The translations under genes and the position numbers were made by a program. A stretch of DNA of 64,000 nt, from the NCBI GenBank assembly GCA_963836735.1, contig CAWIKP010000033.1, positions 62,001-126,000 on the forward strand, written 5' to 3'. Of the stretch, positions 39,687 to 49,313 are shown one piece after another (positions within the stretch are counted from its first letter, which is position 1; each line of letters starts with the position of its first letter). The stretch comes from JACCXG01 sp963836735 (GTDB taxonomy: Bacteria; Acidobacteriota; Vicinamibacteria; Vicinamibacterales; 2-12-FULL-66-21). Under the pieces are notes generated by a model, which was not told where the DNA came from, did not search any database, and saw nothing but the letters and a program-made list of their open reading frames with translations.

Positions 39687-40589
39687 ATGCAAGGGTTCCG
39701 CAAGCCAGCGCGCTCGCTCCTCAGTATTCTCGTTGTTGCGGCTTCGGCCATCGCCTTTCTCGTATCGACCGGCGTGGGAGTCGCGTGGCCTCTGGCATGG
39801 CTCGCGCCGATTCCCGTTCTGGTGCTGGCAGTTCACCGTTCCTGGCGGGTCGCCGCCGTCGTTGCCTTCACCGCATCGCTTCTAGGTGATCTCAGTCTGG
39901 CTCGAACGTACGGGCCGGGTGCCGTGCTCATCTTCGGAGTCCCTCCGGCGTTGGCATTTGCCGCCGCGACGCTGGTCGCGCGCTCTGCCGCGCGGCGACT
40001 GCTGGCCCCATTGGCGGTCTTCGCGTTTCCAACGATGCTGACATCCTACGAGTTCCTGTTTTCGCGCATCTCGCCCAACGGCACCTTCTGGAGTCTTGGA
40101 TACTCGCAGACCGATTTTCTCCCGCTCCTTCAAATCGTGTCGCTGACAGGGCTCTGGGGCGTAGTGTTCGTCCTGACGCTCGTCTCTTCGGCGGCGGCGC
40201 TCGCCATGATTCGTCGCTCCTTTGCGCCGGTGATTCCGGCACTCGCGATCTTGCTGGCCGCACTGAGCTTTGGAGCGTGGCGGTTGGCGGACGCGCCCGA
40301 CGTGGCCAGCGTGCGTGTCGGACTGGCCGCAACCGACCGCGGTTTGCCCGGCGCATCGATCACTACCGATCCATCGATAGCGCTCACCGCAGCCGCCGCG
40401 TACGCGGACCGTGTCACTCTCCTGGCGGTCCAGGGCGCGCAGATTGTCGTGCTCCCAGAAAAAATGATCGGCGTGACGTCAGTCAGTGCAGACGCCGTGG
40501 TGAAAGTGTTCAGCGATACCGCCCGCGCGGCACCAGACGGCCGCGGAGCTGTCGTGATCGGAGCATGTCAAACTCGACCGCTTCGTTGA
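39687..40589 (+). pseudogene. Apolipoprotein N-acyltransferase-like protein, truncated in the nitrilase domain
   Basis: About 300 residues. The N-terminal membrane domain with six or more helices (LLSILVVAASAIAFLVS, AWPLAWLAPIPVLVLAV, GVVFVLTLVSSAAALAMI) and the motif SPNGTFWSLGYSQ are typical of Lnt-type acyltransferases. The nitrilase-like catalytic domain begins (VASVRVGLAATDRG) and reaches the first catalytic Glu in VVLPEKMIGV, then ends at VVIG about base 40564. The Lys and Cys of the Glu-Lys-Cys triad are missing, along with about 170 residues. The sequence after the break resembles no Lnt tail with confidence. It cannot be catalytically active as written. Confidence 0.65.
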
Positions 40590-40661
40590 AGGCAAGGCTG
40601 AGGCGAGGAAGCGACTCCTATTACCGCAGGGGTTGATGCCAGGCAATGGATGGCAATTGAA

Positions 40662-41540
40662 ATGCGACTGCTTCCGTCGATTCGTGGAGTCGGAATGGTG
40701 CTCGCCGCTCTGGGATACCTGGCGGCCGCCACAGCTCAGCGATTGGAGAAAGCTGCGGTCGACCAGTCGCACCGGGCGCTCAGTCCCGTATTGATCGCGT
40801 CAGGCGGTTCCTGGTCCGAGTATTCCCTCGAGGGGCCGGCCAGGCAGATTCGTTTCTTTCTGGCTCACGACGATCAGCCGAAGCCCATTGTCATCTTGTT
40901 GCAGGGATCCAGGTGCTACCCGTCCTTCACGGTCGACGGACACGGCACGTACCATCCCACCAGTCTGTTTCAGGACGTTGTTGCCGCTGCGAGTCGACGG
41001 GTGCACTTTGCTGTGGTCGAAATGCCTGGCGTCGCTCCGTTGAAGTTCGATGCGGCGATGAATCAAGAAGAGAAGGTCAGGGCCTTCGAACTTGCCGGTT
41101 TTCGCTGCAGCCAGGAGTTCTTCGAACACGCGACCAAAACCGCGCGCGTCGATGACGTCAGAGCCGCCATGGACTTTTCCGCGACGCCGCTGCATTCGCG
41201 GATGGCGGTCATCCGCGGCTCGAAGAACGGATCCGGCGCTCGCTCCGCCCAGGAGGACTTGTCACGTTCAGTGACGCCTACGGCCGCATCCTCGGCGAGC
41301 AATCCAGTGCCGCCGATCCCATGAGGGTGCAAGAGTCCCCTCATCGAGGCGCTCCGGCAACAACCGACACGCTCGCTCCGATACGTCGTGGTCGAAAATG
41401 GAGATCACGCGTTCGAGACCGCGCCTGGGCAGTCGCGGATACCGGAGATGTTCGATGACTTTCTTGGTTGGGCGCTCGACGCGGGTCGCATTACTGGTAC
41501 GGCGGTGAGCATTGACGCGGTCGAACTTGTGAATGGAGCC
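40662..41540 (+). pseudogene. Alpha/beta hydrolase remnant with internal deletion
   Basis: The N-terminal part (signal-like MVLAALGYLAAATA, then IRFFLAHDDQPKPIVILLQGS, HFAVVEMPGVAPL and SQEFFEHATKTARVDDVRAAMDF) and the C-terminal part (RYVVVENGDHAFETAPG with a putative catalytic His, near 41385-41440) belong to one alpha/beta hydrolase. The segment that should carry the nucleophile elbow (GxSxG) between them is missing and frames change around 41170-41330. No clean stop precedes the VOC gene, which lies in the same frame as the C-terminal part. Adjacent to the truncated Lnt gene, this marks 39.6-41.6 kb as a decaying region. Confidence 0.55.
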
Positions 41541-41582
41541 GGAGCCGGATGTCGCCGCATCCTGAGGTCATCGAGGAGGACA

Positions 41583-42232
41583 ATGCAGAAAAAAGTCGTC
41601 CCCATGTTTCACGTGCCGGACGTGCGGCGGACTGTCGATTGGTACCGCGATATCGGGTTCGACCGACGTTGATTTACGGCGACGATCGCGGCGGCTTGAG
41701 TTTCGCCATGGTGTCATTTGGCACGGGCGAAGTCATGTTCAGTTCGGGCGGCCGGCTCAGTTCGCATCACCGTCGCGAAGTCGATCTGTACGCGTACACC
41801 GAGGCCGTCGACAGCCTCTACGTTCGAATCAAGGATCGAGTCGAGATCGTTGAGGGTCCGCACAACATGTTTTACGGTATGCGAGAGATCATCGTCCGCG
41901 ACCCGAACGGGTTCTGGATCACGTTCGGCGAGGAGGTTCCCGCTGACGTGCTGACGCCTTGGCCGGCTGTGGAGACTACACTCCTTGAACCCTTCGCGGG
42001 CCGGTACATGAGCGACGACGGATCCGGAGTGCTGATTACCGTTCACGACGGGCGGCTGTTGGCATTCCCGGATGAATCGCCGGGTGTGTTCTTGATGCCC
42101 AGCGGCGAACGCAAGTTCACGCCGATGATGACCGAACCGGCAAGCATCGAGTTTGAAGGTGGCTTCGGCTCGATGGTGGCATTAACATTCGAGCAGGAAG
42201 GCCGGACGGTGCGATTCGTTCGCGTTCCCTAG
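41583..42232 (+). CDS. VOC/glyoxalase-superfamily protein with C-terminal DUF3471-like domain (frameshifted near 41660)
   Basis: About 216 residues. The N-terminal 120 residues form a vicinal-oxygen-chelate domain: KVVPMFHVPDVRRTVDWYRD, VDLYAYTEAVDSLYVRIKD and the signature IIVRDPNGFWITFGE. The last about 65 residues (FAGRYMSDDGSGVLITVHDG, LMPSGERKFTPM, VRFVRVP) resemble the small DUF3471-type beta domain usually found at the end of serine hydrolases, an unusual pairing. The first 28 residues read in a different frame from the remainder; a 1-2 base indel near 41660 explains it. GAGGAGGACA precedes the ATG, a strong ribosome site. The RidA-like gene follows 8 bases later. Confidence 0.72.
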
Positions 42233-42240
42233 CATCTTCA

Positions 42241-42640
42241 ATGCGACAACTGGTCTCGAGCGGAAGTCCCTACGAACCGAAGGTTGGAATCTCCCGGGCC
42301 GTTCGAGCCGGGGTGTTCGTGACAGTTTCAGGGACGGCTCCCCTGGGCCCGGATGGTCAAACCGTAGGGAAAGGGGATCCAGCGGCTCAAGCTCGCCGAT
42401 GCCTCGAGATTATCGCCTCGGCTCTCGAGAAAGCTGGAGCGTCCTTGCGCCATGTCGTGCGGACACGAACGCTCCTCACTCGAATCGATGACTGGGAGGC
42501 CGTCGCGGCAGTAACACGGCGAGTTCTTCCGCGATGTTCGGCCAGCCAACACAATCATGCAGGTCTCGCGCTTCATTGATCCCAACTGGTTGATCGAGTT
42601 CGAAGCGGACGCCGTCGTGGACGATGACAGCGCTGCCTGA
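42241..42640 (+). CDS. RidA (YjgF/YER057c/UK114) family protein (frameshifted near 42513)
   Basis: About 132 residues. RidA-type enzymes hydrolyse reactive enamine/imine intermediates; related subfamilies have other roles. GISRAVRAGVFVTVSGTAPL and CLEIIASALEKAGASLRHVV are the family's core strands and helix. The C-terminal part HGEFFRDVRPANTIMQVSRF, with the substrate-binding Arg in VRPANT and the ending LIEFEADAVV, reads in another frame after one surplus base near 42513. The corrected stop is TGA 42638-42640. It is probably co-transcribed with the VOC gene 8 bases upstream. Confidence 0.8.
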
Positions 42641-43000
42641 CACGCGCTTGAAGCTGACTGCGTGCGTAGATTGAGGAATGATCTTTCTTCAGCGCATTCC
42701 GTTAAGCAGTCCGCCTGCATCGGTTCCGGTAGACGCCGCAGGGATTTCCGACTCCCGGCAGGTGTTCGGAAGCCCCCGGCCGACCGGCGGCCGGCGATTC
42801 ACAAATTCTCGAAGATTCCTCTTGACAGAAACTCGCGCGCCACGCCGGAGGACTCACGGGCCCCGTGCGAAAGGGCCTCGTCTGTTGACGACGCGGATTC
42901 GTCTCAACCGGCTTGACCGGAACGAAATCCCCGCAGTTCGTTGCTCAATTCGAAGAGCACGATTCGAGCGTGTTCTGGTCGGATGACTAAACACTGGCGA
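42641..43000. other. No recognisable gene
   Basis: About 360 bases between the RidA-like gene and the end of the cupin gene. Small open frames exist in several registers but none shows a domain, a ribosome site or composition like the neighbours. No repeat or strong hairpin was noticed. Confidence 0.5.
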
Positions 43001-43550
43001 CTACTCGGTAGCATCCTGATCCCTCACTCGTCGTTGACGTTCACGTCTTGCATCGGGAGCCAGAGCGCTACGCCTGAGGCGGGGCGGAGTCGGCGTGAGG
43101 CCGTGACGGCGCATGATGTCCGCCATCCTCGCGCGGTCCGGTGGTCCACCGGCCGTCGCGTTCATCACCTCGGCAGCTTCGCGAAAATACTGCGGACCAA
43201 GCGCGGCCGGCGTGACCAGGCAGAGCGCCTTCACGTCCTGGCTGCCGTTGTTGCCGAATCGGTGAATAGCACCGCGCGGAATGCAGAAGCGCCTGTCCCG
43301 GCCCGACGTCGATGGGTGTCCCGTCAACCGTCCATGTCAACACACCGGCGATTCCGTAGACCGTCTCCTCGTAATGGTCGTGGCTGTGCGCGGGAGCCGC
43401 CAAGTGCTGCGCGGCCGGGACCGCGAGCTCAAAAACCGCGACGCTGCCAATCGAGTCGTCTCCAGTGAGCAGGAAGCGCACGGTCAGCGGTCCGAGGCGA
43501 ATGGTCTCATCCGACGGATTGACCCGGGGGCCGGTTGTCTCCGGTGGCAT
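43001..43550 (-). CDS. Cupin-domain protein (frameshifted near 43283)
   Basis: About 183 residues. The first cupin motif appears as PAHSHDHYEETVYGIAGVLT, with His/His/Glu metal ligands and the Gly turn. The second reads IPRGAIHRFGNNGS, with its His, in another frame from about 43283. Joining the frames gives DVGPGQAFCIPRGAIHRFGN, a normal cupin. A C-terminal arm (REAAEVMNATAGGPPDRARM, MRRHGLTPTP) is typical of single-domain cupins of unknown enzyme activity. ATG 43550 has AGGGAGA upstream. The stop TAG is at 43001-43003. Confidence 0.78.
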
Positions 43551-43852
43551 GGCGTCTCTCCCTGTAGCGAACTGAGGTAACTCCAAGGATGGTTGGGTCT
43601 GGTGTGCTCCGGACTATATAGCTCGGCCTCCTGAAGCCGCGCGTTACTCACGATGTGAAAGACAGCGATGGCCCTTACCCGTTACGTGCGCACATCGACA
43701 TATTCGTCAGCAGGCGGCAGGGGCTCCGCTCGCGATTGGAATAAATCCCTGACAATTCAGTGTTTGAGGCGCGCGTCCTGAAATTGCATCCGAAACTCCT
43801 CGATGCGGACCCTGCTCACAGGAAGCGTCCATCCTCACGCCCGAAATTCTCA
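43551..43852. other. Intergenic region between divergent cupin and lipoprotein genes
   Basis: About 300 bases with lower GC than the surroundings (for example CTATATAGC near 43615). It must carry the promoters for both genes, but no confident -35/-10 pair was identified. An open frame upstream of the lipoprotein ATG adds residues with no signal-peptide character and is not used. Confidence 0.45.
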
Positions 43853-44335
43853 ATGAGGCGAGCATTCATCACTGTCGTTCTGGCCGGCGTCCTGGTTGGC
43901 TGCGGAAGTCCGGTACGCCCAACTCAGGAGGAACGGTTCCCGCTGTATTCGGGACAGTGGCGAGGCGTGATTGGTGAGCTGCAGGTAGTTTTACAGATTC
44001 AAGCAGAGCGGGGATTCGGGGGGCCCAGCCTGCGTGGAACCGGAACCTATCTGAACGGCACGACTGGACAGAACGGTCAACTGACCGTAGCTGGGTTAGG
44101 CAACTTGGACGACACGAGTAACGTGTCTGCGCTCCTCAACCTGTCTACGGCCGACGAACATGGTGCAGACGGACAAACCATCACAAAAATGGGACAGCCG
44201 ATGGGGCAGTTCAGGGGCAACCTGTCGGGCCCGCGGACATGGCCGGGACAATTCGACGGTCCGCGCAGATTCGGGCATGATTACGACGGCATCTTTGGTG
44301 TCCCAAACGCAGCGGTGACCTTCATCAAGGACTGA
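43853..44335 (+). CDS. Small lipoprotein of unknown function
   Basis: A 160-residue protein with a clear lipoprotein signal: MRRAFITVVLAGVLVGC, lipobox LVGC, modified Cys17. The mature part is a beta-rich domain (LYSGQWRGVIGELQVVLQIQ, LRGTGTYLNGTTGQNG, QFRGNLSGPRTWPGQFDGPR). I do not recognise the family, but such small beta-sandwich lipoproteins are frequent in Acidobacteria. The start ATG 43853 is fixed by the signal peptide. It converges with the ADOP gene 12 bases away. Confidence 0.75.
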   Translation: MRRAFITVVLAGVLVGCGSPVRPTQEERFPLYSGQWRGVIGELQVVLQIQAERGFGGPSLRGTGTYLNGTTGQNGQLTVAGLGNLDDTSNVSALLNLSTADEHGADGQTITKMGQPMGQFRGNLSGPRTWPGQFDGPRRFGHDYDGIFGVPNAAVTFIKD

Positions 44336-44347
44336 GCCGCAGCAACT

Positions 44348-47054
44348 TCACTCCGCGCGTAGCGCCTTCACCGGATCGATGCGACTTGCGCCGCGTGCGG
44401 GAACGTACCCGGCCACCATCGTGACGATCCCCAGCACGGACAGAGCAACGACGATCGCGATCGGATCGCGAGGGGTCACGCCGAACAGCTGGCCGGCGAT
44501 ATAGCGGTTCGCGGCAAGCGAGGCGAGCGTGCCGAGGGCCGCCCCGATGCTCACCAGCAGCAGCGTCTCGCGCACCATCATCCAGACAACGCTCTGCTGT
44601 CGGGCACCGACGGCGATACGGATCCCGATCTCGCGCGTGCGCCGGACCACGCGGTAAGCCATCACGCCGTACAGCCCGATCGACGCCAGGATCAGCGCGA
44701 GCGCCGCAAAGAACGTGGCGAGGAGGGCGAGCATCCGTTCGCGCACGAGCGACATCTCCACCTGCTGCTCGAGCGTCGCGATTGCCGTCACGAACCCACC
44801 TGGCACGGTCTCGGTGGCAATGGCGCGGATCGAGGGTGCGAGCCGCGTGACATCGCCGGGCCCTCGTAGCGCGACGACAGCGTTGGTGATCGGATCGATC
44901 GCCTGCTCCAGCGGCAGGTAGGCCATTCGCTGGTCCGGCGTTCGCAGGTCCTGGTAGCGCGTATCAGCGACGATGCCGACGATCTCGAACTCGTCCTGGA
45001 CGCGCTGTCCCGGGAAATTCACCTTTCGGCCAAGCGGGCTCTCGTCACCGAAGAATGCCCGGGCGGCGGTCTCGTTGAGAATGGCGACACGCAGCGAGCC
45101 CGCCCGATCGCGGGGAGTGAACGATCGTCCAGCCAGTAAGCGGATGCCCGTGGTTTCGAAATAGCCGTCGGTCACCTGGTTGAGGCTGATGCCGCGATCC
45201 TTCTCGGGCGCCTGGACGGGACCCTGGATCGCGATCCTCACTCCCCGGAGCCAGCCGCTGAGCGGGTTCATGGTCGCAACCGCGGCAGACGACACACCCG
45301 GCATCTCGCGCACCCGATCGATGAAGCCGCTCCAGACAGCGCCGAGGCGGGCGTGGTCGGCGCGAAACTCTGCGGGAGTCTTCGGCGGGACGGTCCGGCC
45401 CGGCACAGTGGCCTCGACCTGCATCGTCAACACGCCATCGCGCTCGAAGCCCGAAGAAACGCTGTTCAGGTTGTGAAGCGTCCGTAGAAAGAGCGCGGCG
45501 CCGCAGAGCAGCAGGACCGACAACGTGACTTGAACGACGACCAGCGCGCTCCCGAGACGGTTGTGGGTGCTCGTTCCACCGGCCGCGGCCGGTTTCGCGG
45601 CGTCGACGCGCGTCGCCCGCAGCGCCGGCGCAAGACTGAAGAGCAGCGCGGTCGTGATCGAGACGGCGCCGGTAAAGCCCAGGACACGCAGGTCGAAATG
45701 GGGCTCCAGCACCACCCGTTCAGCCGGCCCCGCGAGAACCGCTACCAGGAACGACGCGCCCCAGCGCGCGAACAGCAGTCCGGCCCCGGCTCCGAGCGCC
45801 ACCAGGACGACGCCTTCGGTCAGCAGCTGGCGAACCAGCCTGCCGCGGCTCGCGCCAATCGCGAGCCGCACCGCCATCTCGTTCTGCCTGGCGGTGGCAC
45901 GGGCGAGCAGCAGGTTGGCGACGTTGGCGCAGCCGATGAGGAGCACGACGCCGACGATCGCCATCACGATCAGCAGCGGCTCGGAGTAATCACGGCGGAG
46001 CTCGTTGGCGCCTCGCGCGGCCGGCACGAGCGCGATGCCGCTGAAGTATCCGCGCCTCTCGCGAGGCATCCCGACTTCCGTCAGGTAGGCGTCCCACACA
46101 CCTTCGAGGTCGGCGCGCGCCTGCTCGACTGTCGCGCCGGGCGCGAGCCGCCCGATCACGCTCAGCCACCAGCTCTGCGTCGACTGCAGACCCGGTTCCG
46201 GCGAACATCATCGGCAACGTGATGTCGAGCGGCGCGCCCACCTGAAGCCCGAAGAACCCGGGCGGGGTCACGCCGACGATGGTCACCCACTGCGTGCCGA
46301 CCTGCACGCTCTTGCCGAGCACGGCCGGATCCCTGGCGAACCGGCGCGTCCAGAAGCCGTCGCTGATGACCGCGACGGCGCCATCCGGACCGCCGCGGCC
46401 AGGCTCCGAATCGTCCGCGGGCGTCAGCATTCGTCCGTGGGCCGCGCGAACGCCGAGCACCTCGAAGTAGGAGCCCGAGGCGTACTGGCCACGCACCCGC
46501 TCAGGCACGCCGTCGATCGACACCTTGAACAGGCGCTCGTCGAACGCGGCGATACCCGAGAGGAAGCGGCTGTGATCGCGGAGGCGCTCGAAGCACGGAT
46601 AGGGCGGGCCGTTGCTGCCGCCGGACTTCCCGCCGGAGTTGTCGACGAAGAACAAGCCCTGCGGGTCTTCGACCGGCAGCGTCTTGACCAGGACGGTGTC
46701 GATCAGACTGAAAATCGCGGTGTTGGCGCCGATGCCGAGCCCGAGCGACAGCAGCGCCACCAAGGTGAACACCGGTGAGCGGCGCAGGAGCCGGAGCGCG
46801 TAGCTGACGTCGCCGCGCAGCTCGTCGAGCAGCCGCAGGCCGACGGCGTCGCGGCAGTCCTCCTGGCGCGCGGCAACACTGCCGAACTCGGCGCGCGCAC
46901 GCCGGCGGGCTTCATCTTCCGGCACACCCCGCCGGCGCAGATCCGCCTGATAGAGCTCGAGGTGAGTCCGCATCTCGTCCTGCATTTCACGTTCGAAGTC
47001 AGCGCGCTGGCGGCTGACTCGAAGCCACGACCTGACGCGTGCGATGAGACTCAC
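44348..47054 (-). CDS. ADOP-family permease (frameshifted near 46190), PadR-linked
   Basis: About 900 residues. The GTG start at 47054 overlaps the padR stop (GTGA). The prefix domain reads FEREMQDEMRTHLELYQADL and EDEARRRARAEFGSVAARQE; the first helix is VALLSLGLGIGANTAIFSLI. FtsX signatures are NEMAVRLAIGASR (first half) and REIGIRIAVGARQ (second half), and it ends IDPVKALRAE. Near 46190 the sequence MFAGTG continues in another frame as LQSTQSWWLSVIGRLAPGAT; a one-base indel explains this. It is the third PadR-ADOP module of the window. Confidence 0.9.
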
Positions 47055-47392
47055 AGGTCCTCCCGCACCGCTTCGAGCACGAACCCGATCGCCTCCGAGA
47101 ACCGCCGCCAGTACGTCGTTTCTTCCTTGAGGCGACGCCGGCCGTCCGCGGTGAGACGGTAGTACTTCGCTTTCCGCTTGTTCTCCGATTCGCCCCATTC
47201 CGAGGTGATGAGCCCCTGATGCTCGAGGCGATACAGCGCGGGATAGAGCGAGCCCTGTTGAATCTGCAGGCGGTTCTGCGAGATCTGCTGGATACGGAGC
47301 AGGACGCCGTAACCATGCAGCGGCCCGAGCGAGACGGCCTTGAGGATGAGGAGGTCGAGGGTGCCCTGCAGCAGCTCTGTCGTGTCGCTCAC
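47051..47392 (-). CDS. PadR family transcriptional regulator (acidobacterial PadR type)
   Basis: A 113-residue PadR repressor very similar in layout to the one at 17032: LLQGTLDLLILKAVSLGPLH then GYGVLLRIQQISQ, with wing QQGSLYPALYRLEHQG. It starts with GTG at 47392, preceded by AGGAG. Its stop overlaps the GTG of the ADOP gene by 4 bases, so the pair is translationally coupled. Two matching dyads lie immediately upstream and make autoregulation likely. Confidence 0.93.
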   Translation of the reverse strand: MSDTTELLQGTLDLLILKAVSLGPLHGYGVLLRIQQISQNRLQIQQGSLYPALYRLEHQGLITSEWGESENKRKAKYYRLTADGRRRLKEETTYWRRFSEAIGFVLEAVREDL

Positions 47393-47395
47393 GCG

Positions 47396-47451
47396 CCTCT
47401 CCTAGATGTACCAGGAGAGGATGCATCACTTCTCCTAGGACGTCAAGGAGA
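47396..47451 (-). promoter_or_regulatory. Two-site dyad operator upstream of padR
   Basis: Site 1 is CCTCTCCT-N9-AGGAGAGG (47396-47403 and 47413-47420). Site 2 is TCTCCT-N9-AGGAGA (47431-47436 and 47446-47451). Both have the same arm sequence and the same 9-base spacer, and their centres are 33 bases apart, about three helical turns. A TTGACG -35-like hexamer on the gene's strand (47441-47446) overlaps site 2, and site 1 overlaps the ribosome site. This is the layout expected for cooperative PadR autorepression. Confidence 0.6.
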
Positions 47452-47868
47452 GAGGGTGCTCGCTCGCGACCACGACCGGGCCTGGTCGAGCAGCCGCGCG
47501 CCGCGCGCCGATGCCGCGACCTGGCCAGCCCGGAGGCATCCGGAAGGATCCGAAAAGTGGAAGAAGACTCGGCGGGGGACCCTGTGAAACGCAACGCCGG
47601 CGAATAGGGTATTCGCCTGAACAGGTTGGACGAATCCTACTTGACTCACGGCGCGGGGAGGTTCATCCTCCTCGCAAACGGCCTCGCGAAGGAGGCAGCC
47701 GTGGAAGTGCCACCGGACTAGTTAGCGCCTCACGGGGTTCTGTCGCGCACGCGCCGCACGGCTTCCGGACCGCCACGATTTCGATCGCGGCGACAACAAC
47801 AGCTCCGGTGCACGCGGTCTCACCCAAGTTCAAGCCGACAGAACCCCGCGCAGGCCTTCCTCACTCGC
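47452..47868. other. Gene-free stretch with a 12-base inverted repeat
   Basis: About 420 bases with no credible gene. GGGGTTCTGTCG (47734-47745) and CGACAGAACCCC (47836-47847) are perfect reverse complements separated by 90 bases; they may mark the ends of a small relic element. No target duplication or transposase is visible. Confidence 0.45.
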
Positions 47869-48504
47869 TCAGTCGAGCGGCTTGATCCTCACGTTCTTGT
47901 AATACACCACGCTCTTCGGATCGTGCGCCTGGAACGCGATCGTTCCCGGGCCGGTGATCGCGCGCCCCGGGCCCTCGCGGCCGCCGTCCCACTTGTCGTC
48001 CTGCGTCCAGTTCACGACTTCCTTGTCGTTCACCTTCACCGTAACCGTCTTGTCCTTGACGATGATGTGCTCGGTGAACCATTCGTCGTCTTTGGCCGGC
48101 GAGGTGTCGAGCACGTCCTGGACGTGATAGAGGCTGCCGGTGCGGACGCGATCGGTGTGCGAGTTGTTCACCTGGATCTCGAAGCCCTTGCGCGGAAAGC
48201 CCTTCTCCTGGAACTCGGTGAGCACGTAGATGCCGCCGTTCGATCCGGCGCGGGTCATCACGTCGACCTTGAGCTCGAAGTTGCGGAACATGTGATCGCG
48301 GAATGGCCCGTCGTAGAAGGCATGCCCGGCTGTGCCGTTGGCCTTGATGGCGCCGTCCTCGATGCTCCAGGAGGCTTCGTTGCTCAATTTCCAGCCGGTG
48401 AAGTCCTTACCGTTGAAGAGCGACGTGAAGCCGGGCTCGACCGCGGGCTTGGCCTGCAGGACGAGCGCGAGCAGAAGTGGCGAAAAGCGCAGCAGATTCA
48501 TCAT
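47869..48504 (-). CDS. DUF1080 (3-keto-disaccharide hydrolase-type) protein, exported
   Basis: A 211-residue protein: signal peptide (LLRFSPLLLALVLQ), then a DUF1080 jelly-roll domain. It opens FTSLFNGKDFTGWKLSNEAS and continues WSIEDGAIKA, MFRNFELKVDVMTRAGSNGG, GFEIQVNNSH and FQAHDPKSVVYYKNVRIKPL. It is shorter than the DUF1080 protein at 32121 and closer to the minimal domain. It ends the seven-gene sdh cluster, 11 bases after the alpha/beta hydrolase. ATG 48504 and ATG 48501 are adjacent; either could be used. Confidence 0.87.
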   Translation of the reverse strand: MMNLLRFSPLLLALVLQAKPAVEPGFTSLFNGKDFTGWKLSNEASWSIEDGAIKANGTAGHAFYDGPFRDHMFRNFELKVDVMTRAGSNGGIYVLTEFQEKGFPRKGFEIQVNNSHTDRVRTGSLYHVQDVLDTSPAKDDEWFTEHIIVKDKTVTVKVNDKEVVNWTQDDKWDGGREGPGRAITGPGTIAFQAHDPKSVVYYKNVRIKPLD

Positions 48505-48515
48505 GAGGGCAGACT

Positions 48516-49310
48516 CTAGCACACACGTTCGAGGAACGGACGCAGCGCGGCGGCGAAGGCATCCGGCTGTTCGAGGAACGGAAAGTGCCCGCACTCAGGC
48601 AGCACCGTCTGCCCGGCATCCGGCAGCTGCCGCACGAATTCGGCGACCGCGTCTGGAGGCGCGTACGGATCCTCGCTTCCGCTGATCGACAGGCACGGCA
48701 CCTGGACATGTGCGGGGAGCGCTGACGCGGACGCGCCGATCAGGATCCGGCAGCAGCGGACATAGACATCCGGATCCTGTGCGTCGATCAGGCGCTCGAA
48801 GAGGCCCACGAGCTCGGGCTGACGCTCCAGCGTCGCCGCCGCAAAATTGGCGGACGCCACCGCGGCGCCGGTGCCATCGATGCCGTGGCGCGTGACGGTC
48901 TCGGCGCGGAGCGCAAGCCTCTCCTTGATCTCGGGCCGGGCCTCGGGCAGGCCGCCGACGAACACGCTCGCCCGGATGGAGCCCGGCCATGCATCTGCCG
49001 CGTGCAGCGCGATGATGGTGCCCATCGAGTGGCCGAGCAGCACCACCGGCTCACCGGCGCGGTGAAGCACGACGTCTTCGATGTCGGCGACCCACGCCGC
49101 CATCGCGATCCGGCCGGGCGGGGCGGCGCTGCGGCCGGTTCCGGGCAGGTCGAGCGAGATGATGCGGTAGTTTTCAGCAAGACGGCGAGCCAGGCCCGTG
49201 AAGAACCAGGCGCCGCCGCCGAGGCCGTGCACGGCGAGGATGGGCGTGCCGCGCCCGGTATCTTCCAGGTAGATCTCGGCGCCGGATCGGCAAACGAACC
49301 GCTCGGCCAT
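48516..49310 (-). CDS. Alpha/beta-fold hydrolase
   Basis: A 264-residue cytoplasmic alpha/beta hydrolase. The oxyanion-hole motif is VHGLGGGAW, the nucleophile elbow GHSMG has Ser95, the acid is probably the Asp in SGSEDPYAPPD, and the catalytic His is in CGHFPFLEQP. Length and layout match small-molecule esterases and meta-cleavage-type hydrolases; the substrate is unknown. It starts 3 bases after the DJ-1 gene stop and is followed 11 bases later by the DUF1080 gene. Confidence 0.9.
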   Translation of the reverse strand: MAERFVCRSGAEIYLEDTGRGTPILAVHGLGGGAWFFTGLARRLAENYRIISLDLPGTGRSAAPPGRIAMAAWVADIEDVVLHRAGEPVVLLGHSMGTIIALHAADAWPGSIRASVFVGGLPEARPEIKERLALRAETVTRHGIDGTGAAVASANFAAATLERQPELVGLFERLIDAQDPDVYVRCCRILIGASASALPAHVQVPCLSISGSEDPYAPPDAVAEFVRQLPDAGQTVLPECGHFPFLEQPDAFAAALRPFLERVC

Positions 49311-49313
49311 CCC

